64,000 bases of DNA from Pagrus major (taxonomy: Eukaryota; Chordata; Actinopteri; Spariformes; Sparidae), in contig NC_133223.1 of NCBI RefSeq assembly GCF_040436345.1, positions 28,552,910-28,616,909 on the forward strand, in the 5' to 3' direction. The notes below the pieces were generated by a model. That model saw nothing but the letters and a program-made list of their open reading frames with translations. It was not told the DNA's origin and searched no databases. Both the position numbers and the translations under genes were made by a program. Positions within the stretch are counted from its first letter, which is position 1. Every line of letters starts with the position of its first letter. Below, one piece after another: positions 21,376 to 34,074 of the stretch.

Positions 21376-23826
21376 ACATCAGGGCATCACATGATCAAGT
21401 AGTGCTTCATTTTTCATCATATTTATATATTCTTGGAGGCGGGGAATGTACAAAAGACAGATCCAATAATGACCTTATCCCTGAGGTCTTCTAGTGTGGC
21501 AGCCCAGTTGCCAGAAATAAACGTAGGCAGTTAACACTTGTAAACATTTGTAAGTGTCACATGTACTATACTGAGATTTGAGCAACTCGTGTCATATCAT
21601 GTTCACAGTACATGTTTATGACCTGACTCTCATGTCGGGTGGTGGCGTTACAGGCAAGAAGGCTGCAGAGCCAGTGACCGTAGTTTGAGACTGCTTTTTT
21701 TAACATGTGTAAACGTGCCTCCACTGGATATTTTTAAGTTGACCTTAAGTGATCATTTCCAGCCATGTTTGAGTCGAAAAAACAAAAACTGATATTTTTA
21801 AGTCAGGACATCTCCAGCAGTGTTTGCGGTGACAAAAGCAGGCATTTTAAGCCAAAACGTAATATTTTCCGAACCCTCACCAAGCGGCTTTCGTGCCTGA
21901 ACCTAACCAGAGTATGAGCACAGTGCTGTCACAACAGAAAATTGAACGTTTGTGCATCTTATCTTGTTTTATTTGTCGATGAGCTTTCTATATTCATATT
22001 CTCGTCTTCATTTTTGCTCTGTGAAGCATTTTGCAACAGTTGATTTGAAGTTCTTCACATGGTAAGTTCATTATTAGTACTATTAGTATTGCTCTTTAGG
22101 TTTGCACTTTACCCCAGGACCTACGTATGTGCCGACATAGTGTGTACTACTGTAAACTGAGCATTAAACAACCTGTAAACAGACATACGGTATCAAAGCA
22201 ACTGTGAGTAAAATATGCAGACGGTACACTTCCACTGAGAGCATTTCCTCCTCGAGCTTATTGCATAATGTCTGTGTGTGAGAGAGAAGCAGTCATTACA
22301 GTCCACACGAAGTCTGCCTCAAGGTGTTTCAGTTGCATTCTTGTATCCTCAGTAAGCGGGGCACTCAGACAATCATGTGGCCTTGAATCACACAGAGGAG
22401 GATCCGGATCGTGTCACCACAGCAATGACAAGGACTGTAGAGTATGCAAAGGTGAAATGAATATAGGGAAATAAGATTGAGGAAACTATTTTCTGCAGGT
22501 GATTTAGCGTGGATTATCCTTCTCTGCCTTTTTGTGTGTAAAAATGCATTGTGTGAGTTGGAGCTTCAGGTAAAAGGAAGGAAAAAAAAAACAAGAACTC
22601 GTTCATCAACCATTTGTGGAAAATCCACCCAGGTAATTTGCCAACAGCCAACGGTCACAGCGTTACCACACCCCCTGCTGAAGGTTTTCGAAGCAATCAC
22701 GGTTTCCCAGGATACAAAGCTCGTTCACACAAGGATGCGACGTGCAGCGGCATGTTTGTCGAAATGATGGAATATGATGATTGCTGTTTCTGCTCCAGTA
22801 GCTTCAGTCACTTCACTTCTTTATAGAGAATTTCGACAGTAGAATATCTGATCATGCACATTTTCTAAATCAAAATAGGGACATTTCAACCTCAAGCTGG
22901 GTGCAAGAGGCCAAAATAAGAGGAAAGAACATAACTGAAGAAGGCGAGTCTTAATCACCTCTTGCAAAAAATTTAAAGGCATGAATTATGATTGGAAATG
23001 TACACACACGAAACTGTTAGCATTAAGCCATGCACTTGCATTGCACGACCTCCAGAGGGCAATTTCTCCAAGCTAACATGTACAGATGTCCATCCACCAG
23101 CTCATCCTCCATCAGCTCGAGCGCATGACATAATTGTTTTTGCAGTATATTCCATTATATGTGACTGTAGGAAGGTTAACAGCAAAAAAGATCCCTTAAA
23201 TAAATAGAAAGTGTAGTCAGAGAATCGGCAAGGGAAAGACCTTCCTTTACACAACACTGGGAATGTGTGAAACATGCACCAGGACACTGGGAAAAACTGG
23301 AGGAAGTCAGGAAAGCAGATGATACGTTACACAGAGAGGAAGAAAAAGGGGAAAGGGAGGGATGGAGAAAAGGGGGAGCTGAGGAAAGAAAAGGAAAGGA
23401 AAGGAGGGGGGACGATCGGAATAATGACAGGATGGGAGCGCCATTCCCCTCTGCTCCATCTCGGGGGCGAAAGTGGGAAAAGTCAGAGTTCGAGAGGTAG
23501 GAACGGGAGGTCACACTTTCATGTTGACAAAAGTGGTGTGTCTCCATGGAGAGGCAGTGACAGACAGAGACGGGTCAGAAACACTGGGGGTTTGTGTCAG
23601 AGGAGGAAGGAAATTTGTTGCGTCTAGCACTTCCACTCTACTCTGACAGCTTTGAAGCTTGTCGAGCGAGTAACCTCTAGGAGAGGTGTTAGTCTTGGAT
23701 GTTGACATGGGAGAATCTGTCAAGAGCACTTCTGACTACATGCACTGCTGGTGGAAAAGATTGAGCTGTAACAGAAAAATGGTGAACTACGACTATCAAG
23801 CCACCACAGGTAGCAGTAGTCTCTTT
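21376..23826. other. Intergenic stretch without a recognised gene
   Basis: Nothing with domain signal. 23334-23412 is a purine-rich (GGA/GAAAGG) tract, which accounts for charged low-complexity ORFs on both strands there. Confidence 0.5.
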
Positions 23827-25370
23827 TTAAAGGAATAGTTTGACATTTTGAGGAATGAACTATTTTGCTTTCTTGTTATAGTTATGGTAGGTGTCCATAG
23901 ATACATCATTTCCATGCTTCCCATTTATTGTTAATGTAAGCAGCTGTGCAGTGAAGGGACGGGGTATCACGTTGGCCACTCCTCATTTGAATAAAGTTGA
24001 GGTCTAGGCTACGTTATACAAATCAGGGGCGTCCAGCACCACTCGCCACCTCTGGACACTCTCAAAAACCTTTGAAACGAGCTGTTGTCAATATAAAATG
24101 AAGACAGGTTCAGTAAACCCCATGGCTTCTTCTTGCCTTTAATGTTTCACAGAAACACCTTTCAATAAACTACTTAAACAGCCAATCGACAACTTTGTTG
24201 TTTTAACTTATGTCTAACTTAGTCTGTCATTGCGCGACCAAAACAGGAAGAGGCATCGTTTTCCCTGATCACTATCCCCAGGTAACGATGGAACAACTGG
24301 AATATCTGTGGAAATATTTGAAGAAATATGTGTGGAAAAAGTGATAGTAACCGAGGTAGAACAAGCCTGAACTTGAATGAGAGTCCCGGTGTTGCATCAA
24401 AGTTGGTTCCCCCATTGATATGTGTGGTTCCCCTTACCATCGGTACTCAAGCTGGTTCGATAGCTGCTTTCTTTCCACTAGATCAGTAATTAACAGAACC
24501 TGCCTACTTATTAATACAACCGGGTGTTTTACTCCACCTTTTCATCGAACTGAGATCAGGGTTTCGAGGTCAAATTGGGATTCTTGCGGTTGTATTTTTG
24601 CTTTGGACAGTAGCCAGGCTGCTAACACTGCCCATGTGACAGCGGCACCAACAGTACTACCACAGGTGAACACTGGCGGGTAAAACTGAAAAACTGTCTT
24701 TTTCAGCATTTATTAGGAAGAGATAGATTCCAAACCAGCCGCCATGTTGGTCCGCTTTGAAATCCAGGAGCACACATCCCATGAGTGAAAGCGTTGGTCC
24801 CATCAGGTGCAGCCAGGAAGCGTTTGCAAAGCTGTAAGAGGACGTAGCCTGTGAGCACCTGTCAGTCATCAATCACGACAGCACCTGGTGGCGCTCCCAT
24901 CAAGTCCAATTCGTGACCTCCAGCATTTAAATCACCCCGGCCGACACATGAAGCTACAGGCCACAGCCAATTAGCTTAGCTTAGCAAATAGACTGTAAAC
25001 TGGGGGAAGCAGCCACCCTAGCTCTGTCTGAAGCAAACAAAATCCTGCATCTCTCAGAATCAAAGTGTAGATGAAAAGGAAGTCACTGCAGCTGGCCAAG
25101 AAATAGTCACGTGACCACATAAAAGTGCAATGAGTCATTTTTACAGTTTGGGTTTTGTACAGATCAAACAAACAAGATAACTGATGAGTGATCTTAAGGA
25201 TGCTGGTGGGCGGCTTTTTTTATCTTTAGATAGAGCCAGGCTTACTGCCTCCTTGTTTCCAGTCTTTGTGCTAAGCTAAGCTAACTGTGTCAGGCTGTCG
25301 TGTCATCTACCTCTCAGCAAGAAAGATAAAAAAAACATTAACTTCCTAAAATGTTGAGCTACTCCTCTAA
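23827..25370. repeat. TTAA-type MITE-like element with inverted ends and inner inverted modules
   Basis: The left end 'ttaaaggaatagtttgacat' (23827) and the right end 'atgttgagctactcctctaa' (to 25370) are diverged inverted repeats. Inside, 24968-25030 ('gcttagcttagcaaatag' and 'ctgggggaagcag') and 25215-25285 ('gagccaggcttactg' and 'gctaagctaagctaac') are the same module in opposite orientation. I know these words as a common non-coding fish repeat. The middle part, about 24000-24950, is unexplained. Confidence 0.5.
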
Positions 25371-26203
25371 GTCATAGGATTTGAAGGCAGCAAAACTTGT
25401 CAAAATCAGTTCACCGAACGCCGGAAAAAACAACACAATTTAAAAATAACTGCCTTTTTATGTTGTGGTTTGGACGTGAGGAGGACTGTGGACTCTGCCA
25501 ACATTTTTTAATGTGGTTCGAAGGTGTGTCTTTTCTGTGTGTGTGCAGAAAGCCTAATCTCAGTTTAAGGGCGTGCATACTTTGTATTGATTTTTCGATG
25601 AGATGGTGGCTGAACAAGCCTTTAACCATATCAGGCAGAATCCAATAAAAGCCAGGTGTTGTCTTGGATGCGTCCCATAGTTTGCAGTGATAAAGTAGAT
25701 TCTTGTCATAGCTGTAATGCTGTAGGTTTTTCTGGGAGGGAGATGAAGACATACACGCATCCATCTTGTTGCAACAACATTCCTGTTAAACGCCGCGTAT
25801 TTACTCGATTCTAACACGTGTCAGATCGAAAGAGCGATTGTGTCGCCGTGAACGAAATATTTACAGTCATGGTGACAGGGAGAAAAGGTTGAGAGCGAGG
25901 ACAGGGATTCACGCCAGGGCACAGATGAGCTCATTGTTGAAACAGGGATTTCCACATTTCCATGTCGGTGGTGCCCCCCATGCCATGACACAGAGCTCGA
26001 AAACAAGAGGGGTAGGGAGAGAGGAAAACGGGGGAGCTTTCAGAGGGCACGTGGGGGGAAACACATACAGTGCGTACACCAGACTCTGGTGATTTATCTC
26101 GGGAAGAGGGAAAACATTCAGCTAAGTTCCTGGAGAAACACCGGCCTGTGAGGATTTGCAGTTTCATCTCCTCTTTATGGAGTTGTCCTTACTACGCAGT
26201 CCT

Positions 26204-26205
<2 letters not shown>

Positions 26206-26243
<38 letters not shown>

Positions 26244-26355
26244 CCAGTGAGTGCAGTAAACAAAAGCAGCCTCCACGCACATTTTTGCAGGCGTGCACAA
26301 AGTGGAATTGCTGGCAGTCACATGGACACGAACAGCGAGCAGAGCATACAAGGAA

Positions 26356-26413
<58 letters not shown>

Positions 26414-26494
26414 CTCTGCTCTGTCAATAGGGCTAGGCCTGCAAGGTTTCCATAGCAACCACGCCCCTCCCTTCTGGCTGTTTTGAAAAGTTCA

Positions 26495-26539
<45 letters not shown>
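26206..26539. repeat. Three dinucleotide tracts upstream of cavin2
   Basis: (CA)n at 26206-26242, (CA)n at 26358-26403 and (GT)n at 26497-26539, all within 560 bp of the cavin2 start codon. A GAA/GGA run (26651-26682) follows in the presumed 5' UTR. The segment between 25371 and 26205 shows nothing recognisable. Confidence 0.95.
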
Positions 26540-26540
<1 letters not shown>

Positions 26541-26759
26541 ACAGAAACAGACAGGCAGACAGGGGCGTGGATGCCGAATCAACTCCAAGAAGAAGTAAAT
26601 CACTCTGCTCTCAGTTCCCAGCTGGAGCAAGACGTGACAGCAGCAGTCAGAGAAGAAGAAGAGGAAGAAGAGGAAGAAGAAGTTAAAGAGCCACCACCAA
26701 ACTTTTTGTGTTGAGGTGAATTACCCGGTTGCAGCGGGACATCCGACCACCTGTGAGCC

Positions 26760-29700
26760 ATGGAAGACGACGCGTCCCACGCCGACCTCACCAACAGCGT
26801 CTCCGGCAGCACCCACACCATCCCGGGGCCGCAGGTCGACTCCACGCCCGAGAAAGACATCATCACCCCGAGCCTGAGCCCCTCCGCACCGGCCTCCCCG
26901 ACCCCGACCAGCACCCTCTCCCGCATGGGCTTCAAAGGCCTGACCAGCCCGACCGCGGCCGCGCCGGGCAGCCCCGTCGCCGGCGGCCAGGTGAGCGCCA
27001 TCACCGTGGTGGCGCTGCTGGACAAGCTGGTGAACATGCTGGAGTCGGTGCAGGACAACCAGCAGCGGATGGAGCAGCGGCAGGCCGACCTGGAGGGCGC
27101 CGTGCGGGTGGTGCAGGGCGACGTGACCCGCCTGTCCAAGACGCACGTCTCCACCTCCAACAGCGTCAGCAAGCTGCTCGAGCGCTCGCGCAAAGTCAGC
27201 GGGCACCTGAAGGAAGTGCGGGAGCGCCTGGACAAGCAGGCGGTCCAGGTGAAGAAGCTGGAGTCCAACCACAACCACCTGCTGAAGAGGAACAACTTCA
27301 AAGTGCTCATCTTCCAGGTGAGGGGAACAAACACGTGAACGACATTTAGGAATTTTAAAGGGGCAGTCCACTGATTTAAAGTCACTTTATTAAACGGTAA
27401 TATTTTAAAGGAGAAGTTCACCAAAAAATGAAAATTCAGTCATTATCTACTAACACCCATGCCAACACTTATGGAGCTTCACGGCAAAACAGCAACGCAG
27501 AATACCCCTTAGACAACTAAAGTAGCCGGGGACTTGTTTAGAAATGTGAAAAACAACCAAGAAACCCCCAAATAAAATATCTCCATACAGCTCGTCCAGC
27601 GTAATCCAAGTGTCCCGAAGCCCCACGATCCCAACTTGATTTGAAAAGACATTTATTTACGCGAGGTAGAGCACCCACTTCAGATGGGGTGTGTGCTAAC
27701 GCTTTTAGCTTAGCTGCTAAAGTGAAGGAAAAAAAAAATATAATGGCTCCATATGACATAATCCAAGTGTCCTGATCCAAGATCCCAACTTAACTGAAAA
27801 AAAACATTACATTACATTTTAGCTTATTTGCTAAACTGAAGTGAAGTTCTCTGCTTTAGAAATGTGAAAAACTGAAAAAAAAAACATAAAATATCTCCAT
27901 ACAGCTCGTCCAGCGTAATCCATGTGTCCCGAAGCCCCACGATCCCAACTCGATTTGAAAAGACATTATTTACACCCTCAAAGCGAGACAGCGCTCATGC
28001 ACCCACTTCAAACGGGGTGTGTGCTAACGCGTTTAGCTTAGCTGCTAAAGTGAAAAAACAAAAACAAAAAAACAAACATATATGAGCTCCATACGGCATA
28101 AGCCAAGTGTCCTGAAACCCCACGATCCCAATTTAACTGAAAAAAACATTATTACATCCTGAACATGAGGTAGAGTTGTGCACCCACTTCAGATGGGGCT
28201 AACGCTTTTAGCTTATTAGCTGCTAAAGTGAAAGCTCCATGCAGCGTAATTCATGTCTCCAGAAGACAAACTTGATTTGAAAAGACCTTATTTTGCGCCC
28301 TCAACGCGAGGTAGAGCTCGTGTACCCACTTCACACGGGGGGGCATGCTAACGCTTTTAATTTAAGCAGCCACAGTGAAGATTTCTGCTTCCGAACGTGT
28401 GTAAACAACGTGGGGGGAACTGAGCCTTTAAGTGGCTCTGTGGCGGGATACTCCAGAGTTTTGTAGAATAACCCTGGTGATGTCACAGTGATGTCATCGG
28501 GGTCATCTCGGGTTGGGCCTGAGACGTAATGTTTGTCGCTAATAGAAGCCTGTGTTATAAAATTGAGGTTTGTGATAAGTTAGCATTTAGGGGGGCAACT
28601 TGATGGCGCCAAAGAAAGACATTATCAAGTTGCATTTTGGGTAATGTAGGATCCTGTTAGTCTAAAAGTCAGGATATCTCTGTATCTGCTTTATAAAGAG
28701 CCGCGCTAAATTGCCGGTCTACCTCTTTTAAGTTTAGGCATATAATATTTCTTTCATTGGATATATTTGCATCATAATCTCCTCTTGAGGACTCATTGTA
28801 GTGTGTGTCTGTGTGTGCGCGCCATATTTGCATTCATATTTGACTACAGTTGTGGGTGTGTTTTGGATGTGGGCACATTTGCTTTCTGCCTGCTTGGCAC
28901 AGAAAGGCGATATGATGTCGGTGCACAGCAATTTATTACAATTTCGACACTTAAAAACTTGTTGAGCAGGACTTAGGCGCGCTGCAGAGGTGATGATGTG
29001 CCGTTTTCTTACCCTGGGAATGTATTTCAGACACGCCTCTTCTCATATACATTAAATAACAACTTTGAAAATGATTTGGTTTCTTAGATAAGATCTTAAT
29101 AGTTTTACTACACATATATTTAAGGATTCTCCCTTTCCTGCCCTCTGTGCATGTATGTGTGTGTGTGAGGAGAAGGGTGTGTCTTGGGAATGAAGCTACA
29201 GAGGATAATGGAGGAGGGCTCAGACACTGACTTCGACTAGATCTGTTTACACCCCACAGTCATAATTCAGACAGACAGATGGCTTTTGGATGGATTTACC
29301 ACTCGAACTGCCATACCACACCTGTGAGGCTAAAACTCTATACTGGCTCCGAAAAAAAAAAAAAAGTGATAAACTTCCCTAATATCCTCAGGAAATTACG
29401 AGTGGAAACTATGAGGAACATCCTCGCATATCGCCATCTTTCACTTATCTCGAGGCACAAAAAAAACGTATTCTGTTTACACAGATTGTACAAGATAAAT
29501 CTAAATTTCAGATTCATGATTTGCAGATAATCTTGTCATGCGAGATGAAAGTGGCCCTGGAAAAAAAAAAAAAACACGGTCACAGAGATGATTCAGGCAT
29601 TAATAAGTGGATGTTTTTTATGTGTGTGTTTTTCTGTGGGTGCGTCTGAGCCTGTGCGTACAAGTGTGTGCCCAGGCCGCGAAACGGGGGGGCCGTTGTT

Positions 29701-32700
29701 GACACAGCCAGAGCTACTGAGAGCTTTTAACCGGCGTTGTTATCTGGTTTCCCAGGTACTGAGGCTCTGTTGTTCAAATGCAACAGGTGCCAAGACCTTA
29801 ACCTGCACAGGGTGGCTCTGTGTGCGGTTGGGTGAGGCACCGCGGATCGATTTTGATTGAGCCACCGGTCAGTTTTTTATGTGTTTTTGAAGGGGGAGTG
29901 CCCCGTTGCTATGGAGGTAGAGAGAGTGGACAGCGGTGCTGCAGTGGAGCTGCAAAGATTTATTTGTTTTTCTCCTTTCTGTGCATCATGTGAATGTATT
30001 TAGTGTTGTTTTTTTTTACTTGATCTTTATAATATTAACATTATAAGAGCGTGTAGAGGTAGAATTTAAAGTTTGCTTTGTGTTTCATGAGTGTCGTGTT
30101 GTTCAAGGCCTCCACGTTTTGGTTTATAATTGTTTCATACTCGCCAAAAGTTTCGGTCCCGCAGCCGTGACACGCCGGCAACGTAACCCTTCAGGGCAAC
30201 TGCGTCCGTCCACTAAATATTCTTCTCTTTGCTGCCGACAGGCCGAGATTGTTTTTCCAAATGTGTCTGACAACACTGTGGAAACGATTCATAGGGAGAT
30301 AGACTTTTTGTTTTTGTAAAAGCAAGCAAAGTAGTTTGAAGAGCTGTTGTGACGACCGTCGTAGGCGACTGGCACTAGCATGTTCCTGGCTGGCGAGGCT
30401 GTTTCCATCAATGTATTGTTTTGGGCTCTTTAAAGTATCACAGAGAAAGGGTTAATGAAAACGCACCTTTTTGTAACCAGAACCTCAAGTCTCGCTCTGA
30501 AATCTTGCGTGAGTCATGTTGTTGGAAGATGACGATGGAATGGTAAAGTCTGAGTTGGTGAGATTTTTTTGGAGTCTATCCAGAGGATCTGCCATCACGA
30601 GTTTATTTCCAAAGACAACAACAATGACAACTCACCTCCCGAGATTTCAGAGCGAGACTTAAGTCTTTAAAACTTGTATGTTGAAGTAAACGTGTATGTA
30701 ACTGTGATCCTACCCTCTCACTGAAGTTACATAGTGCAGAAACAAGTGATGGCGGGCGGAGTGGCTGAGACAGAGACACCACTCACCCCGTTACAAGACA
30801 TTGTACCATCAACATGATTTTAAAGCTGTTATTTTAAGGTAAAAAAATTACATAATGTTGCTTGAAGCGTGTCGATCTGACTTCTGCTGAGTTGAGATTT
30901 TTTCCTCTAATTCTGAGTCAAACTGAGAGCAGAGCTGTTGTAGGCGGGTGAAGAAGAAGCCAGGTATGATCCCAAGGGCGTGTGTGAGAGCTACAGCATG
31001 TGTGTGCGTGCAACTTGCCCATTGGATGCTGATGTGTTGGGTCAGGTGTATGCAGTTACAGCGCGGGTAAATGAGACTTGGCTCGCCTGAGGGGAGCAGG
31101 AAATAAAAGAACTAAGTGCAGCCCTTGTTCCCTCTCCTCGCTTGAGCTCGCGTTGACTCTTTTCTGTGTCCATCACATTCTGCCTCGCCTCGTCTCTCTT
31201 TCGCCTCCAGGATTGTTCTTTTTCTTGATTTTTTTTTTCTCCATCTGCTGTTTTGCTGTCATGTTCTTGTCTGATTTTTATTTTGGTTTATCTTTTAAAT
31301 GTGCAACCATCTTTTCACCTCTCGCATTGTTCTCTCGTTCTGTTTTTTGTGTCTTTTATGCAAACTCCAACTTCCACCATTTTTTTCCTTTGGTCGTGCC
31401 ACCTGTCCTGATTCCCTGAACCTACACGAAAGCACATGCTGTGCGCCTCACGCCACTCTTTGATAACGCACATTTGCCGCACGCCCAAGAGCCAAACTTT
31501 TCTATCCAAGCCCTGCGGCTATTGGCCGAGGGGGCCCTCCTCCTCCCCCGCCCTGCTCGACAAAACAGATCCAGAACACTCATCACCCTGTACGTGCCAG
31601 CTGAGGTGGAAACACAGAGGGTTTCTGGGTAAACGCCCACTGCTGTACGGAGCAGGGGTCTATACCAGGCTCCAGGCTTTGGCCACTGCTGGGTCAGAAA
31701 AAATGACAGCGCTTTGTGCCGCTCCGCTGCGTTCCTGTGCATAATGAGGACTAATGAGGACTTAATTACCGCTGCTTGGGCCTTGTTTGTTTGTTTTTGT
31801 GCACCAGTGCTTTTCCTGTCTCCACATGGCCCTCCCTTCTCTAGGCCTTTTCTCTCGCACACGCACACACTGACACACACACAATACCCAGCCACGTGAG
31901 ATTGCAGTGTGTACAGTGTAGAGCCTGTTTTGGTAATTACTTTTTGGAGAGGTAAACTGTTTTGTGTCTGATTACATGAAGCAGATTTTTTATTTTTTTC
32001 TCCTTTTCCTAGTATTTGCCACACAGGTTAATTTCAGAGCTCATTACCCGAGTGTTTAAATATCCACAGTCACCCTGGAGATCTTATAGCTTATCTCACC
32101 GCGGCATGCGACGTGAAATACGGCGCATTTTTGAATGTCATTTCCTGCGACAGACGTCATTTATTTCTGAGCAGATCTTAATCTCCCTATCTGTGTTTAT
32201 TTCACAGAGGAATTTCATCACAACAAACAAGTCGGCCACAATGGCAAATTGAACTGGAACGCCGTGAGAATTTCATTTGTTGTTTCTCGCTTTTGCACAT
32301 GAGGGCCCAGATTCGTAGTTTCTTTTCTGTGAGGTACTTAGCAGAGAGAGGGGATTTGTGCGGCTGTCCCTGGTGCGATGGGATGGGAAGAGGATGTTTG
32401 GTGATTGTCTGTGTTCTTAGGATCCCTAATCGCAGAGTGGCAGGGAGTGACAACAGTCAGAGCGCTCACACACTATCAAAGACCGCTCATATCACATTGC
32501 AGGGAAAGAGAAACATGCTCCCCAGCCAAACTAAACACCGTGACTGCAACAGGCTTTTGGTTGACACACGCTGAGCTGTAGATGTAATGGAAACTCGACT
32601 CTTTTGTTTGTCATTATTCAAATATACACGTAAAGAGCTTCAACCAATGATTTATTTTATTATCGATTTAATATGTGAATTATTTTCATGATTCTTTCTT

Positions 32701-34038
32701 TTGCCCAACCAACAATCCAAACAATCCAAAACCCAAAGAATCTTCATTTATTATCATAAGTAACAAAGAAAAGCAGGTCTTGGGGAGTACATTACATATG
32801 TGAAGAAAGTAGCATAAAGCCTTTTTTGGCTCCAGAGGAAGCTGCATGTAATCTGATGAATTGCCTCCAGAGATGTCACTCAGTGGCTAAGTTGCATTGT
32901 GGGTAATGTAGGCACAAGTTTTTAAAAAGGAAGAAAACTGCGTGGAATAAAAAAGGCGCTAGTTCTTGTTCTGCTGCGTCGATACCAACAGTGTTATAGG
33001 AATGCAATGCTGGACCAGTGGACTGCTTTTCAAAACCTGGCGCCTACATTACCCACAATGCAACTAAGCCACTGATTGGCATCTCTGGAGCCACAAAAGA
33101 CTTTAATACTTTTTTCACCGATGCAGTAGTACTCCACAAGACCTGTAAACACACGTAAGTATGTAAAATGTATTGACCCTTTAAGAAGCTAAAACCAGTG
33201 AATTTTTTGACAATTTTGCTTTAAAAAAAATGACTGAAATGAATAATCGATTATCAAAATAGTTGGCGATTAATTTTCTTTCAATCTATTAATTGACCAA
33301 GCGACCTAATCGATGATACTCACGTAGTAAGTTGAAATGAATTCATTGTAAATTTAAGAGTTTCACAAACTGACGTTTCAGTCTATCACCACATCCTTAC
33401 TCGTCCCTCAGTGCATGAGATGGTTACAAAGGTGTAAAGGTTTTGACTGATTGGCTTAACTTCACTCACTGTCTTTTTGTTTGCTCTGCTGCCAGTCGTC
33501 ATTGAGCTTTTGTGTACCGACACTTGACCAAAGGTTGTGACTTAATCTTAGCTTTCAGCAGCTGGAAGTAAGGCTTGTTTTTCCACACACTGTTCAGACT
33601 CTAACATGGAGGACAAACTGGTAATTCTCAGCCTCGCCCCAAGCTCGTACCTTTAGTTTAATGACGCAAAGCTCAATAGTCTGGAGCTGACAGAAGCTAA
33701 ATAATGGTCGAGTAAATAAGTAGTGTTCCACTATGTCAGATCCACTTGGGTCCCATTTTGTGCATACAAATCAAATGTGACACAACCGGAGCTTTCGCAA
33801 TGAGAGAAACCCCTTTAAGCCGAACAAACCGCAAGAGAGAGAGAGACGTTGAGAGTTGAACTTACTAAACTAGCCGCCTCCCAAACAATACAAGCTTAGG
33901 GGTAATTAGATATGTGAGGGTAATTGTGGTGCACATATTGCGTGTGTTCAGTGTAGAATCTTACATTATAAAACCATATCCATCTCCACAGGTTGGAGCA
34001 GGCCACTGGCTGCAGGCTACAGCTGGGATTTGTTGTGT

Positions 34039-34074
<36 letters not shown>

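Noticed and set aside
26156-26714. Several Thr-His and Cys-Val repeat frames on both strands
   Set aside because: Translations of CA/GT microsatellites.
26600-27424. 274-codon open frame on the - strand, plus 206- and 216-codon frames
   Set aside because: They are shadows of the GC-rich cavin2 exon 1; low-complexity Arg/Gly/Ser composition, no domain.
31422-32024. 200-codon - strand frame
   Set aside because: No domain signal; contains a Cys/Val run from a CA/TG patch.
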